From: Alphaproteobacteria bacterium
GTDB taxonomy: Bacteria > Pseudomonadota > Alphaproteobacteria > SMXP01
Length of the DNA stretch: 64,000 bases
Direction of reading: 5' to 3'
Assembly (NCBI GenBank): GCA_028285305.1
Contig: JANQPV010000056.1
Location: forward strand, 225,096-289,095
Shown: piece after piece, positions 46,242 through 55,101 of the stretch
Layout: each line of letters begins with the position of its first letter
How positions within the stretch are numbered: the stretch's first letter is position 1
The notes under the pieces: generated by a model
What the model was told of the DNA's origin: nothing
What the model saw: only the letters and a program-made list of their open reading frames with translations
Database searches by the model: none
Program-made: the position numbers and the translations under genes

Positions 46242-47549
46242 CTAAGACTCTTTCTTCTCTGCTCGCAGCTTGCTGAATTTCTTCACGCGTTCCAGCAACT
46301 TTTGCTCAAATCCATGCTCTGTCGGCTGATAAAAGGATTGCCGCTCCATCTCCTCGGGAAAATAGCTTTGCCCGGAAAAACCCGACTCTGCATTAGGGTC
46401 GTACTCATATCCAGAACCGTATCCAAGTTCCTTCATGAGAGAAGTTGGGGCGTTGAGGATGTGTTTGGGAGGCATGTGCGAACCATGGGCTTTTGCCCCC
46501 GCCCGCGAGAACTTTGCCGCCATGTATGTCGCGTTGGATTTGGGGGCCAGCGCGAGATAAGCGACCAGCTCCGTAAGCGCTATGTCCCCTTCGGGGCTTC
46601 CCAAAAATTGGTAGCTCTCACGAGCGGCATTGGCGATCACAAGCGCTTGGGGGTCCGCCAAGCCGATATCCTCCATCGCAGCCCGCGTCATTCGCCGCAA
46701 GATGTAAAAAGGATCCTCTCCGCCAATGAGCATCCGTTCCAGCCAATAGAGTGAAGCATCCACATCCGAGCCTCGCACGGATTTATGTAAGGCACTGATT
46801 AGGTTATAGTGTTCCTCACGGCCTTTGTCGTAGAGGGGTGCTCTTCGTTGTGTGAGCTCGACAAGACGTTCCGAATTGATGAGCTCTTTGGTCTTAACCT
46901 GAAGAAGCTCTTCTGCGAGGTTTAGGAGATACCTGCCGTCCCCATCCGCCATCCCCACAAGGGTCTCTCGCGCTTCCGGCGTCAATGGAAGGGTACGAGC
47001 CTCAGAGTCTTCAGCGCGGCCAAGGAGAAGATCGAGGTCTGCAAGAGACAAGCGGTTCAGGACAAAAACCTGCGCCCGCGAAAGTACCGCTGAATTAAGT
47101 TCGAACGAAGGATTCTCCGTCGTCGCCCCAATCAGAACGATGGTTCCATCTTCCATATGTGGCAAGAAGCTGTCTTGCTGCGATTTATTGAACCGATGAA
47201 TCTCATCCACGAACAAGAGGGTTCCCCGGCCGGTCTGGTGCAGCGCTTTGGCCTGGTCAAACACCTTCCTCAGATCCGCAACACCGGCAAAGATCGCTGA
47301 AACGGGAACAAATTCCAAGTTGGTTTCATGCGCCAAAAGCCGGGCGATGGTCGTCTTTCCGGTTCCAGGTGGTCCCCACAGAATCATTGAGCTGAGTCGG
47401 CCAGCATCGATCATCCTGCGAATGGCCCCCTCTCCCTTCAACAGATGATCTTGCCCAACAACATCGCTTAAGTTCGTTGGACGCAGCCGGTCGGCCAGAG
47501 GCCTCGGCGCACTGTTTTCAAGCCCAGCTGCCTCGAATAGATTAGGCAT
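46242..47549 (-). CDS. rarA: Replication-associated recombination protein A (RarA/MgsA)
   Basis: A 435-aa AAA+ ATPase that acts at stalled replication forks with RecA and SSB. It begins with ADRLRPTNLSDVVGQDHLL, has Walker A GPPGTGKTT, Walker B LLFVDEIHRF, the sensor GATTENPSFELN, and the conserved C-terminal helical region with LHKSVRGSDVDASLYWLERMLIGGEDP and ALVIANAARESYQFLG. It ends with HMPPKHILNAPTSLMKELGYG, as usual. degP lies 4 bases upstream, so the two are probably one transcript. Confidence 0.96.
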   Translation of the reverse strand: MPNLFEAAGLENSAPRPLADRLRPTNLSDVVGQDHLLKGEGAIRRMIDAGRLSSMILWGPPGTGKTTIARLLAHETNLEFVPVSAIFAGVADLRKVFDQAKALHQTGRGTLLFVDEIHRFNKSQQDSFLPHMEDGTIVLIGATTENPSFELNSAVLSRAQVFVLNRLSLADLDLLLGRAEDSEARTLPLTPEARETLVGMADGDGRYLLNLAEELLQVKTKELINSERLVELTQRRAPLYDKGREEHYNLISALHKSVRGSDVDASLYWLERMLIGGEDPFYILRRMTRAAMEDIGLADPQALVIANAARESYQFLGSPEGDIALTELVAYLALAPKSNATYMAAKFSRAGAKAHGSHMPPKHILNAPTSLMKELGYGSGYEYDPNAESGFSGQSYFPEEMERQSFYQPTEHGFEQKLLERVKKFSKLRAEKKES

Positions 47550-47553
47550 GGTC

Positions 47554-48972
47554 CTAAAAGCGGTAGGATAAAGTCATTGTTTGGCCACCTCGACTGATGA
47601 CAAAATGCCAGCCATTCATCGGCTGAGCGAGGGCGGTTTCCAGCTGTTTGATCTTCTGGACTTTCTCACCATTCACTTCCAAAACGATATCACCGACCCG
47701 AAAGCCGAAACGTCTGGCAACAGACCGTCCCTCGACCCTTGAGATCACCAATCCGCTCTGATCCCAATCAAATCCATGCTCCTCAGCAAACGCCGGGGTC
47801 AAGACCGCAACTTCAGCGCCGCCCAGCGGATGATCCCCCTGCAGATTGACAGCTTCAGGGGTTAGACTTCCTGGTGCCCGGGCCAGTTTCACTTTTGCGA
47901 TGCGCTTTTGGCCTTTGCGGAGATAGGTCACAGAAACCACCTCACCGACCGTCCGGGTCGCAACCCGGTATGCGAGCCCTTGCAGATCGAAAATATCAAA
48001 ACTCCCGACCGTCGTAACCACATCGCCTGTCTTAATCCCTGCTTTGGCGAATGCGCTTTCCTTATGCAGTTTCGAGATAAGGACACCAATTGGACGATCC
48101 AGACCGAGCGATTCCGCAATATCGGAGGTGACAGTTTGACCTTTCACGCCGAGCCACGGCCGCACGATGGTCCCATCCAAAAGGGCCGCTGACACAACCG
48201 CTTTCACCATGTTCCCAGGGATCGCAAAGCCAATTCCGTTCGAACCGCCGCTTCGCGAGAAGATCGCGGTGTTCACGCCGACAAGCTTACCGTTCATATC
48301 AACCAATGCCCCACCCGAATTCCCCGGGTTGATGGCCGCATCGGTTTGAATGAAGAATTGATAGTCACTTACCCCGACTTGCGTTCGGGCCACAGCCGAC
48401 ACAATGCCGTTCGTTACTGTTTGTCCGACCCCGAACGGATTCCCAATGGCAAGAACCAAGTCACCCACTTCAAGGCGGTCTGAATCGGCAAAAGCAAGAG
48501 CCGGCAAAGTGACCCCTTTCGTGTCTAAACGGAGCACCGCCAAATCCGACTTCTCGTCTTGCAGAATGACTTGCGCATCGAATTCACGGCGGTCATTTGT
48601 CACCACAGTGAATGTATCACCGCCTTCAATCACATGATTGTTGGTGACGACAATCCCATCTTTTCGCAGGATAACACCCGACCCTAAGGAGTTTTCGATG
48701 CGTCTGCGCGGAACCCCCGCCCAATCGCGCCCAAAAAAGCGCTCAAAAAACGGATCTCCCATAAAAGGAGACCGTCGGGTCTCCACAACACGCTTGGTAT
48801 AGACGTTGACGACGGCCGGAGCTGCTTTGGAGACAACCGGCGCATAGGAGAGCTGGACCTCCGCCGTTGATCCCGGCACTTTCCTGACCGTTTCAGCCGC
48901 AGACGCGGACACGAAACACAAGGCGAATGCCAAGACAGCCAAACGAAAGATCTTCTTTTCTGCAAAAGACAC
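47554..48972 (-). CDS. Periplasmic serine protease, DegP/DegQ (HtrA) family
   Basis: A 472-aa exported protease/chaperone. The signal peptide is residues 1-26 (LAVLAFALCFVSASAA). The trypsin-like triad is H113 (TNNHVIEGGD), D143 (KSDLAVLRLD) and S219 (PGNSGGALVD). Two PDZ domains follow: one with AKAGIKTGDVVTTVGSF, and a second near the C-terminus with ARRFGFRVGDIVLEVNGEKVQ. Family members degrade misfolded envelope proteins. It is upstream of rarA. DegP and DegQ are not distinguishable here. Confidence 0.94.
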   Translation of the reverse strand: MSFAEKKIFRLAVLAFALCFVSASAAETVRKVPGSTAEVQLSYAPVVSKAAPAVVNVYTKRVVETRRSPFMGDPFFERFFGRDWAGVPRRRIENSLGSGVILRKDGIVVTNNHVIEGGDTFTVVTNDRREFDAQVILQDEKSDLAVLRLDTKGVTLPALAFADSDRLEVGDLVLAIGNPFGVGQTVTNGIVSAVARTQVGVSDYQFFIQTDAAINPGNSGGALVDMNGKLVGVNTAIFSRSGGSNGIGFAIPGNMVKAVVSAALLDGTIVRPWLGVKGQTVTSDIAESLGLDRPIGVLISKLHKESAFAKAGIKTGDVVTTVGSFDIFDLQGLAYRVATRTVGEVVSVTYLRKGQKRIAKVKLARAPGSLTPEAVNLQGDHPLGGAEVAVLTPAFAEEHGFDWDQSGLVISRVEGRSVARRFGFRVGDIVLEVNGEKVQKIKQLETALAQPMNGWHFVISRGGQTMTLSYRF

Positions 48973-49012
48973 GGCACGAAACCTCTGGTCATAGAATACA
49001 ACAATGTAGTCC

Positions 49013-49118
49013 TAGAGCGCATCCAGGGTAAGGGAAAACCGGTTAACCGTCTGGAATCGCGCAAAACAAGGAATTTGGAGCCGCTTTGTGTTTCCGTCAA
49101 AACCAAAACGGCTCCAGG
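49013..49118 (+). repeat. Palindromic intergenic repeat, copy A
   Basis: A 106-bp element beginning TAGAGCG and ending CGGCTCCAGG, in the gap between degP and rplQ. It contains a strong inner dyad, GGAGCCGCTTTG and CAAAACGGCTCC, with one mismatch. By hand alignment it matches the inverted copy at 54434-54540 in about three quarters of positions, including TAGAGCG, CCAGG, CGCGCAAAACA and TTTGTGTTTCC. The next 30 bases hold another partial half (AAATCGGCTCTAA). It looks like a small dispersed repeat of the kind seen in many alphaproteobacterial genomes. Confidence 0.7.
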
Positions 49119-49184
49119 CTTATCCACGAAACCAAATCGGCTCTAACTGCGATCGATGCCCAGATATAGTGCCGAGCACCAACC

Positions 49185-49209
49185 AAAAAAGGGGGCCATT
49201 GGCCCCCTT
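49185..49209 (-). terminator. Rho-independent terminator of the ribosomal operon after rplQ
   Basis: A perfect 9-bp stem, AAGGGGGCC (49189-49197) and GGCCCCCTT (49201-49209), with a 3-base loop. On the minus strand it is followed by TTTTTT (the plus strand AAAAAA at 49185-49190, overlapping the stem). It is 24 bases past the rplQ stop and marks the end of the long leftward ribosomal transcript. Confidence 0.9.
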
Positions 49210-49232
49210 AGAAATTCTCAAAACCCTTTGTT

Positions 49233-49658
49233 TCAGATTTCTTCCTGCAGTTCTTCTTCTTCGATTTGCGTCGGACCTGAATCCTGACCTTTGGCGTCTT
49301 CATCCCGGTCGACGAATTCGATGACAGCCATCGGGGCGGAGTCTCCATAACGAAATCCTGCCTTCAGAATGCGAGTATAGCCACCTGCCCGTTCCGCATA
49401 GCGCGGCGCCAATGTCTCAAACAGCTTGCCCACCATTTTGGCATCGCGCATTTTGGAAATGGCTTGCCGGCGGGCATGCAGGTCGCCGCGCTTACCCAAC
49501 GTGACCAGACGCTCAACGAATGGGCGAAGCTCCTTGGCCTTGGGCAAGGTGGTTACAATCTGCTCGTGTTTCACCAATGCAGCAGACATGTTGGCCAACA
49601 TCGCTTGGCGATGGGACGATGTCCGGTTTAGCTTTCTTTTTTTCAGACCGTGACGCAC
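49233..49658 (-). CDS. rplQ: 50S ribosomal protein L17
   Basis: A 141-aa ribosomal protein that lines the exit-tunnel side of the 50S subunit. It starts [24 protein letters not shown], the invariant L17 opening, with a GTG start codon at 49658. The last 25 residues form an acidic tail ([28 protein letters not shown]), longer than in E. coli L17. It is the last gene of the run, followed by the terminator at 49185-49209. Confidence 0.97.
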   Translation of the reverse strand: MRHGLKKRKLNRTSSHRQAMLANMSAALVKHEQIVTTLPKAKELRPFVERLVTLGKRGDLHARRQAISKMRDAKMVGKLFETLAPRYAERAGGYTRILKAGFRYGDSAPMAVIEFVDRDEDAKGQDSGPTQIEEEELQEEI

Positions 49659-49685
49659 CGGTCCCTCCTTCCGATTTCCGTCAGA

Positions 49686-50702
49686 TCAATATTGATCTTC
49701 GAACTTCTTGGCAAGCTCTTCAATGTTCTCCGGTGGCCAATTCGGCGCATCCATACCCAATTGCAGACCCATCTGGGAAAGCACTTCTTTGATCTCATTT
49801 AAAGACTTCCGGCCGAAGTTCGGTGTCCGAAGCATTTCGCCTTCCGTTTTCTGGATGAGATCACCGATATAAACAATGTTATCGTTCTTAAGGCAGTTCG
49901 CGGAGCGAACAGACAACTCCAACTCGTCCACTTTCTTGAGCAGCGCCGGATTGAATTCAAGCTCAGGCCGCGCTTCTTCTTCGAACTTCGCCGACGGCTC
50001 TTCAAAGTTGATGAAGATCTGAAGCTGGTCTTGAAGTATCCGGGCCCCGTACGCCAAAGCGTTTTCGGGTGTAATCGCCCCGTTGGTTTCGATCTCCAGA
50101 CTCAGCTTATCATAATCCAGAATCTGCCCTTCCCGTGTATTCTCAACGTTGTACGACACGCGTTTAACGGGGCTGTAAAGCGAATCCACTGGGATAAGAC
50201 CAATCGGTGCATCCTCCGGCCGGTTCCGATCGGCAGATACATATCCTTTGCCGTTGTTGACCGTAAACTCCATCCGAATATCAACGCCTTCATCCAACGT
50301 ACACAGAACATGTCCTGGATTAAGCACTTCGACGTCGGCCGTCTCTTCGATTTGGCCTGCGGTGACTTCGCCGGGCCCCCGGGCAGTGAGAACGACACGT
50401 CTTGGACCTTCTGAATGCATCAAAAGCGCAATGCCCTTGATGTTCAAGACAATGTCCGTCACGTCTTCGCGCACTCCTGAGATCGACGAGAACTCGTGCA
50501 GCACACCGTCGATTTGGACCGCCGTCACAGCCGCCCCTTGCAATGAAGACAACAAGACACGGCGCAGTGAGTTCCCCAAGGTGAGGCCAAAACCCCGCTC
50601 TAACGGTTGGGCAACAAATTTGGCGTGATAGCGTGGATCCCAATCGCTCTCCACATCTAGTTTTGTGGGCCGAATGAGTTCTTGCCAGTTTTTTTGAATC
50701 AC
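49686..50702 (-). CDS. rpoA: RNA polymerase alpha subunit
   Basis: A 338-aa subunit that nucleates RNA polymerase assembly and contacts UP elements and activators. The N-terminal domain has [34 protein letters not shown], and the C-terminal domain (about residues 245-320) has [27 protein letters not shown] and [14 protein letters not shown]. The start codon is GTG at 50702, preceded by GAGG nine bases upstream. An unusual hairpin lies between rpsK and this gene. Confidence 0.97.
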   Translation of the reverse strand: MIQKNWQELIRPTKLDVESDWDPRYHAKFVAQPLERGFGLTLGNSLRRVLLSSLQGAAVTAVQIDGVLHEFSSISGVREDVTDIVLNIKGIALLMHSEGPRRVVLTARGPGEVTAGQIEETADVEVLNPGHVLCTLDEGVDIRMEFTVNNGKGYVSADRNRPEDAPIGLIPVDSLYSPVKRVSYNVENTREGQILDYDKLSLEIETNGAITPENALAYGARILQDQLQIFINFEEPSAKFEEEARPELEFNPALLKKVDELELSVRSANCLKNDNIVYIGDLIQKTEGEMLRTPNFGRKSLNEIKEVLSQMGLQLGMDAPNWPPENIEELAKKFEDQY

Positions 50703-50740
50703 TTAGTGTACCTCGTGATTTGGAGTAAACCGAAACAATG

Positions 50741-50785
50741 CAGGTTCCGCTCAGCAGACGAACAAAAGCGGAAAATTGGAGCCTG
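50741..50785 (-). other. Inverted-repeat structure in the rpsK-rpoA gap
   Basis: TTCCGCT (50745-50751) pairs perfectly with AGCGGAA (50767-50773), loop 15 bases. It is flanked by CAGG (50741-50744) and CCTG (50782-50785), which can pair with a bulge between. The structure fills half of the 90-base gap between rpsK and rpoA. There is no T-run, so an RNA processing, stability or translation-control role is more likely than termination. The role is inferred. Confidence 0.35.
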
Positions 50786-50792
50786 TGCTCTC

Positions 50793-51182
50793 CTAAACCC
50801 TTCGCCGCTTCGGTGGGCGACACCCATTATGGGGAATAGGGGTAACATCCCGGATTGACGTAATGGTAAATCCAACCGCCTGGAGCGCACGCAAAGCGGA
50901 CTCGCGCCCGGAGCCGGGGCCACAAACACTCACAGACAGCGTCTTCATTCCATGCTCCATGGCCTTCTTTCCGGCATCTTCAGCCGCAACTTGTGCTGCA
51001 TACGGCGTAGACTTGCGCGATCCGGAGAACCCCATGGACCCAGCCGATGACCAAGAAATGGCATTGCCCTGAACGTCGGCGATGGTGATCATCGTGTTGT
51101 TAAAGGTAGCGTTGACGTGTGCCACGCCTGCGGAGATGTTTTTCTTTTCTTTGCGGCGCACCCGTTTCGGATCACGTGCCAT
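50793..51182 (-). CDS. rpsK: 30S ribosomal protein S11
   Basis: A 129-aa ribosomal protein of the 30S platform. [22 protein letters not shown] and [36 protein letters not shown] are diagnostic, with the [13 protein letters not shown] basic tail. ATG start. It sits between rpsM and rpoA, the standard alpha-operon order. Confidence 0.98.
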   Translation of the reverse strand: MARDPKRVRRKEKKNISAGVAHVNATFNNTMITIADVQGNAISWSSAGSMGFSGSRKSTPYAAQVAAEDAGKKAMEHGMKTLSVSVCGPGSGRESALRALQAVGFTITSIRDVTPIPHNGCRPPKRRRV

Positions 51183-51223
51183 AATCTTCTCTCACCGTAT
51201 GGGAATTTGCTCTAATTCTGAGG

Positions 51224-51592
51224 TTACTTCTTCTTGCCTGCGATCGGCCGGGCCGGGCCTTTACGCGTACGGGCGTTGGTGTGCGTACGCTGACCGCGCA
51301 CAGGCAATCCCCGCCGATGACGCAATCCTCGATACGGCCCCAAATCCATCAATCGTTTGATGTTCATTGAAACCTGGCGTCTCAAATCACCCTCGACCAT
51401 ATATTCGGAGTCGATGACTTCCCGGATCCGAATCACATCGGCATCTGACAACTCGTTTACGCGCCGCTCTGGCGGAATATCCACCTGCTTGCAGATCTCG
51501 TCTGCCTTTGCCCGCCCTATTCCATGAATATAAGTTAGGGCAATCGGGACCCGTTTTCCCGTTGGAATGTTTACACCTGCAATCCTGGCCAA
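51224..51592 (-). CDS. rpsM: 30S ribosomal protein S13
   Basis: A 122-aa protein of the 30S head that contacts L5 and P-site tRNA. The sequence begins [26 protein letters not shown] and has the C-terminal [25 protein letters not shown]. The start is a TTG at 51592, forced by the invariant N-terminus, with AGGAG seven bases upstream. It is the first gene of the alpha operon and is preceded by a consensus-like promoter at 51680-51707. Confidence 0.97.
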   Translation of the reverse strand: MARIAGVNIPTGKRVPIALTYIHGIGRAKADEICKQVDIPPERRVNELSDADVIRIREVIDSEYMVEGDLRRQVSMNIKRLMDLGPYRGLRHRRGLPVRGQRTHTNARTRKGPARPIAGKKK

Positions 51593-51679
51593 GGATCTTC
51601 TCCTGACTTCGTCTTCTGCTTTTGTTTGGTTTCTATGAGCGCGCGTTCGTGGCCGGTTTAGGCCTGTCGAAGGGCGCGG

Positions 51680-51707
51680 AGTATATTCGAATTCGCCTCT
51701 CAGTCAA
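51680..51707 (-). promoter_or_regulatory. Sigma70-type promoter for the alpha operon (rpsM-rpsK-rpoA-rplQ)
   Basis: On the minus strand the gap between adk and rpsM contains TTGACT (51702-51707) and TATACT (51680-51685) separated by 16 bases, close to the sigma70 consensus. It begins right after the adk stop region, 88 bases from the rpsM start. The 131-base gap is much longer than others in the operon, which supports an internal promoter here. Confidence 0.7.
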
Positions 51708-51723
51708 CTGTCGACGCCGAGTT

Positions 51724-52299
51724 CTAATCAAATTCCGACAGTATCTCCTCCACTTGTTCATTTACTTCTTCGATGGAGAGCATCCCATCAACCGTTCTCA
51801 GTTTTCCTTGCTCTTCATAGTAAGGAAGAAGCGGCGCAGTTTGCTGGTAATAGACTTCGAGCCGGTTTTTGAACGTCTCTACGTTGTCGTCTGAGCGCGT
51901 TTCCGAAGACTCTTCGATACGGTTTTCTATCCGCCCGATGAGAACCGCATCGTCCACTTTGATCTCCAAGACGCAGTCCAGCTTCAACGATTTATCCTCC
52001 AGGAGTGCATCAAGAGCCTCCGCTTGAGGGATCGTTCGAGGAAACCCATCGAGGATAAAGCCGCCGGCGCAGTCCGGCTCTTCGATGCGCTCAGAAATTA
52101 TGCCCACCACGACGTCATCCGGCACCAGATCGCCCTTATCCATAATCTTCTTGGCTTTCTTGCCAATTTTCGTTTTTGCCGCGACCGCCGCTCGCAGCAT
52201 GTCACCCGTCGAAAGTTGCGGCCACCCGTGTCTTTTGGTGATCAGAGCTGCCTGGGTGCCCTTGCCGGCCCCCGGCGGTCCGAAAAGGATGATATTCAT
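51724..52299 (-). CDS. adk: Adenylate kinase (short-lid form)
   Basis: A 191-aa enzyme that equilibrates ATP, ADP and AMP. The P-loop GPPGAGKGTQA, STGDMLRAAVA and GFPRTIPQAEALD are present. It lacks the roughly 27-residue LID insertion of the long enzymes, going directly from IGRIENRIEESSETRSDDN to VETFKNRL, which is the short form typical of alphaproteobacteria and not a truncation. The start codon overlaps the secY stop by 4 bases (ATGA). Confidence 0.97.
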   Translation of the reverse strand: MNIILFGPPGAGKGTQAALITKRHGWPQLSTGDMLRAAVAAKTKIGKKAKKIMDKGDLVPDDVVVGIISERIEEPDCAGGFILDGFPRTIPQAEALDALLEDKSLKLDCVLEIKVDDAVLIGRIENRIEESSETRSDDNVETFKNRLEVYYQQTAPLLPYYEEQGKLRTVDGMLSIEEVNEQVEEILSEFD

Positions 52300-53630
52300 C
52301 GACGACTCCCCCGCAGTTTCGATTTCTTGATGAGACCCTCATACTGGTGCGCCAACAAGTGACTCTGGACTTGGGCAACCGTGTCCATCGTCACCGTTAC
52401 GACAATCAGCAAGGACGTCCCTCCGATATAGAACGGGATTGGGAGCTCAGCCCGCAAAAATTCCGGCATCAGACAAACGGCCGTCAAGTAAGCGGCGCCA
52501 ACAACGGTCAGCCGTGTCAGGACATAATCGATATATTCGGCCGTTTGCTTGCCCGGCCGTCTTCCAGGGATAAAGCCTCCATACTTCTTCAAATTATCCG
52601 CCGTATCCTCGGGATTGAAGACGAGCGATGTGTAGAAGAAACAGAAGAAGATAATCCCGGCGGCGTATAAAGCCATGTACAAGATTTTGCCCGGTGCAAG
52701 CGATGCGGTAATCGCTGTCACCCACGCAGGTGCATCCGCCCCACCTGAAAACCCGACCAAAGTCGCAGGCAGCAAAAGAAGCGACGAAGCGAAGATCGGC
52801 GGAATAACCCCAGCGGAATTCAGCTTCAACGGCAGATGCGACTTGTCTCCGGCGAACATCTTATTGCCGACTTGACGCTTTGGATATTGAACAATGAGGC
52901 GCCGCTGAGAACGCTCGATGAAAACGATGAAGTAGATGACCGCGACGATCAGAACAATGAGCGCAACAATGATCAATATGGACAACCGCCCTTCGCTACC
53001 TAATTGAAGCGTCTGCGCAATAGCTCGAGGCAGCTCCGCAACGATCCCTGCAAAAATGATGAGGGAAATGCCATTGCCCACACCGCGCGCCGTGATCTGC
53101 TCGCCCAGCCACATCAGGAAGATCGTCCCTCCGGTAAGGGTGATCACTGTGCTCAACCGGAAATACCATCCCGGGTCGACCACCGCGCCCTGCGCGCTTT
53201 CCAACCCAATGGAAATGCCATAGGCCTGCAGCGCCGCCAAAAAGACAGTGCCGTATCTAGTGTACTGATTGATTTGTTTCCGGCCCTGCTCGCCTTCTTT
53301 TTTGAGCTGAGAAAGCGTCGGAGAAACGGCCGTCATCAGCTGCATAATGATCGAGGCCGAGATGTAGGGCATGATGTTCAAGGCAAAGATCGCCATGCGC
53401 TCAACGGCACCGCCGGAAAAGACGTTGAACATGCCGAGTATGCCGGTCTGTACCCCCTGGAATGCGCGCGCATATTGATCCGGGTCGATCCCGGGCAGCG
53501 GAATATAGGTTCCCAAACGATAAACAATCAGGGCGCCCAATGTGAAAAGGATGCGCTGCTTCAGCTCAGTCGCCTTGGAAAAGGCGGAAAAGTTTATATT
53601 CGACGCGAGTTGTTCAGCAGCTGATGTCAT
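52296..53630 (-). CDS. secY: Preprotein translocase subunit SecY
   Basis: A 444-aa, ten-helix core of the SecYEG channel. GALIVYRLGTYIPLPGID near the N-terminus, SLIIFAGIVAELP, RRLIVQYPKRQVG and PEDTADNLKKYGGFIPGRRPGKQTAEYIDYVLTRLT are strongly conserved. It precedes adk, with which it overlaps by 4 bases, and follows rplO after 68 bases. No rpmJ (L36) gene follows it, as usual for this class. Confidence 0.98.
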   Translation of the reverse strand: MTSAAEQLASNINFSAFSKATELKQRILFTLGALIVYRLGTYIPLPGIDPDQYARAFQGVQTGILGMFNVFSGGAVERMAIFALNIMPYISASIIMQLMTAVSPTLSQLKKEGEQGRKQINQYTRYGTVFLAALQAYGISIGLESAQGAVVDPGWYFRLSTVITLTGGTIFLMWLGEQITARGVGNGISLIIFAGIVAELPRAIAQTLQLGSEGRLSILIIVALIVLIVAVIYFIVFIERSQRRLIVQYPKRQVGNKMFAGDKSHLPLKLNSAGVIPPIFASSLLLLPATLVGFSGGADAPAWVTAITASLAPGKILYMALYAAGIIFFCFFYTSLVFNPEDTADNLKKYGGFIPGRRPGKQTAEYIDYVLTRLTVVGAAYLTAVCLMPEFLRAELPIPFYIGGTSLLIVVTVTMDTVAQVQSHLLAHQYEGLIKKSKLRGSRR

Positions 53631-53698
53631 TCACAGATACTCCGTTGAAAATCAACGCCGCCATTCGGACTTGGCCCGCTCAAGTCGAACAATCGTGG

Positions 53699-54202
53699 TC
53701 AAGACGGCTGTTCTTCACCTGTATTTATATCGGAAGACTCTTGCGGGCGCACAAGGGTCACCTTTCCGCCTGCCTTTTCAATGCTCTCGATGGCCCCTTT
53801 CGAAGCAGAGTAGGCCGTTATAGAAAGGGCCGAAGTCACTTCACCATCACCCAAAAGCCGCAACCCGTCCAGCTTACGGCGGACCACGCCGCAATCGACC
53901 AGCGTTTGTTCATCAATGTCACCATCGGCCTTCAGTTTTCCATTATCGATGGCCTGCTGTAATCTTCCCACGTTCACAATCGTGAGTTTCTTCCGGTACG
54001 GCGGGGTAAAGCCGCGTTTCGGCAAGCGCATATGAAGAGGCATCTGACCACCCTCGAACCCATGAATGGCAACACCTGAACGGGACTTTTGACCTTTGAC
54101 GCCGCGTCCACCGGTCTTTCCTTTGCCACTGCCGATACCGCGGCCAACCCGGACACGGTTCCGACGCGCGCCTTTGTTATCGGAGAGTTCATTCAGCTTC
54201 AT
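53699..54202 (-). CDS. rplO: 50S ribosomal protein L15
   Basis: A 167-aa protein of the 50S core. It starts [43 protein letters not shown], the Gly/Lys-rich opening of L15, and has [18 protein letters not shown]. The C-terminal [13 protein letters not shown] is the globular end, followed by a short extra tail. It lies between rpmD and secY. Confidence 0.97.
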   Translation of the reverse strand: MKLNELSDNKGARRNRVRVGRGIGSGKGKTGGRGVKGQKSRSGVAIHGFEGGQMPLHMRLPKRGFTPPYRKKLTIVNVGRLQQAIDNGKLKADGDIDEQTLVDCGVVRRKLDGLRLLGDGEVTSALSITAYSASKGAIESIEKAGGKVTLVRPQESSDINTGEEQPS

Positions 54203-54221
54203 AAGAGTGTCTCCAATCGTC

Positions 54222-54416
54222 CTAAGCTTCTTCGACGATCTCTACAAGATGGCTGACCTTGTTGATCATGCCACGAACCGCAGGCGTGTCCTCCAAAACC
54301 CGTGTCCGCTGCAGTTTGTTCAAACCCAATCCAACAAGCGTAGCCCGTTGATCCTTCGGCCGTCTGATGGGACTTCCAATCTGCCGCACAGTGATGGTCT
54401 TTTCTCCACTACTCAT
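54222..54416 (-). CDS. rpmD: 50S ribosomal protein L30
   Basis: A 64-aa protein. [45 protein letters not shown] is the family core. I chose the ATG at 54416 rather than the GTG at 54434: the ribosome-binding site AAGGCGA lies eight bases upstream, in the short remnant between the intergenic repeat and the gene. The gap to rpsE is about 121 bases, far longer than other gaps in the operon, because it contains a palindromic repeat. Confidence 0.95.
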   Translation of the reverse strand: MSSGEKTITVRQIGSPIRRPKDQRATLVGLGLNKLQRTRVLEDTPAVRGMINKVSHLVEIVEEA

Positions 54417-54433
54417 AGGACTGTCGCCTTTCA

Positions 54434-54540
54434 CCTAAAGCCGTTTGGTTTTCTGGGAAACACAAAACGGCTCCCAATTCTTCTATGTTTTGCGCGTTTC
54501 GGGACGGTGAACCAGATTGCACTGACCTGGAAACGCTCTA
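54434..54540 (-). repeat. Palindromic intergenic repeat, copy B, inside the spc operon
   Basis: A 107-bp element between rpsE and rpmD, read on the minus strand as TAGAGCG to CTTTAGG. It matches copy A (49013-49118), in opposite orientation, in about three quarters of aligned positions by hand. The inner dyad AGCCGTTT and AAACGGCT can form a hairpin in the mRNA. Its first three bases, TAG, are the rpsE stop codon, so the element reaches into the coding sequence. The rest fills the gap almost to the rpmD ribosome-binding site. Confidence 0.72.
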
Positions 54541-55089
54541 AGCCGATACGGCGGCCTCGTCTTCGGCTCCCGCATCACGACGCGAGATGATGTCGCCAAC
54601 CTTCTTGTTTCGCTTTGAGGCGATCTGCCGAGGGCTCGCGATGCGGCTTAACGCATCGATCGTGGCATGTATCATATTGTGCGGGTTCGATGTGCCCACG
54701 GATTTGGCCACCACATCTTGAACACCCAGCGTCTCGAACACCGCGCGCATCGGACCACCGGCAATGATGCCCGTGCCCGGGGGAGCCGCGCGCAACACGA
54801 CCTTGCCGGCGCCACTATGGCCTTTCACATCGTGATGCAATGTCCGCCCTTCCCGAAGAGGAACGCGGATGAGTTTTCCCTTGGCGGCTTCTGTCGCTTT
54901 ACGAATAGCCTCGGGCACTTCCTTCGCTTTGCCGTGCCCAACGCCGACACGGCCTTTTTGATCTCCCACGACAACGAGGGCGGCAAAGCCGAAACGACGG
55001 CCCCCTTTGACCACTTTCGCTACGCGATTGATGTGTACCAAGCGGTCAACAAATTCGCTTTCACGTTCCTGATTATCTTGTCGAGCCAC
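54538..55089 (-). CDS. rpsE: 30S ribosomal protein S5
   Basis: A 183-aa protein of the 30S decoding region. [57 protein letters not shown] and [17 protein letters not shown] are diagnostic. The start is GTG at 55089. The C-terminal residues (AEDEAAVSA) are acidic and end on a TAG that is also the first triplet of the repeat at 54434-54540. Confidence 0.97.
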   Translation of the reverse strand: MARQDNQERESEFVDRLVHINRVAKVVKGGRRFGFAALVVVGDQKGRVGVGHGKAKEVPEAIRKATEAAKGKLIRVPLREGRTLHHDVKGHSGAGKVVLRAAPPGTGIIAGGPMRAVFETLGVQDVVAKSVGTSNPHNMIHATIDALSRIASPRQIASKRNKKVGDIISRRDAGAEDEAAVSA

Positions 55090-55101
55090 GCGTCTCGCTC
55101 C

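Noticed and set aside
51724-52299. Adenylate kinase first looked truncated (191 aa)
   Set aside because: It simply lacks the long LID insertion; the core and both ends are complete, and short-lid enzymes are normal in alphaproteobacteria.
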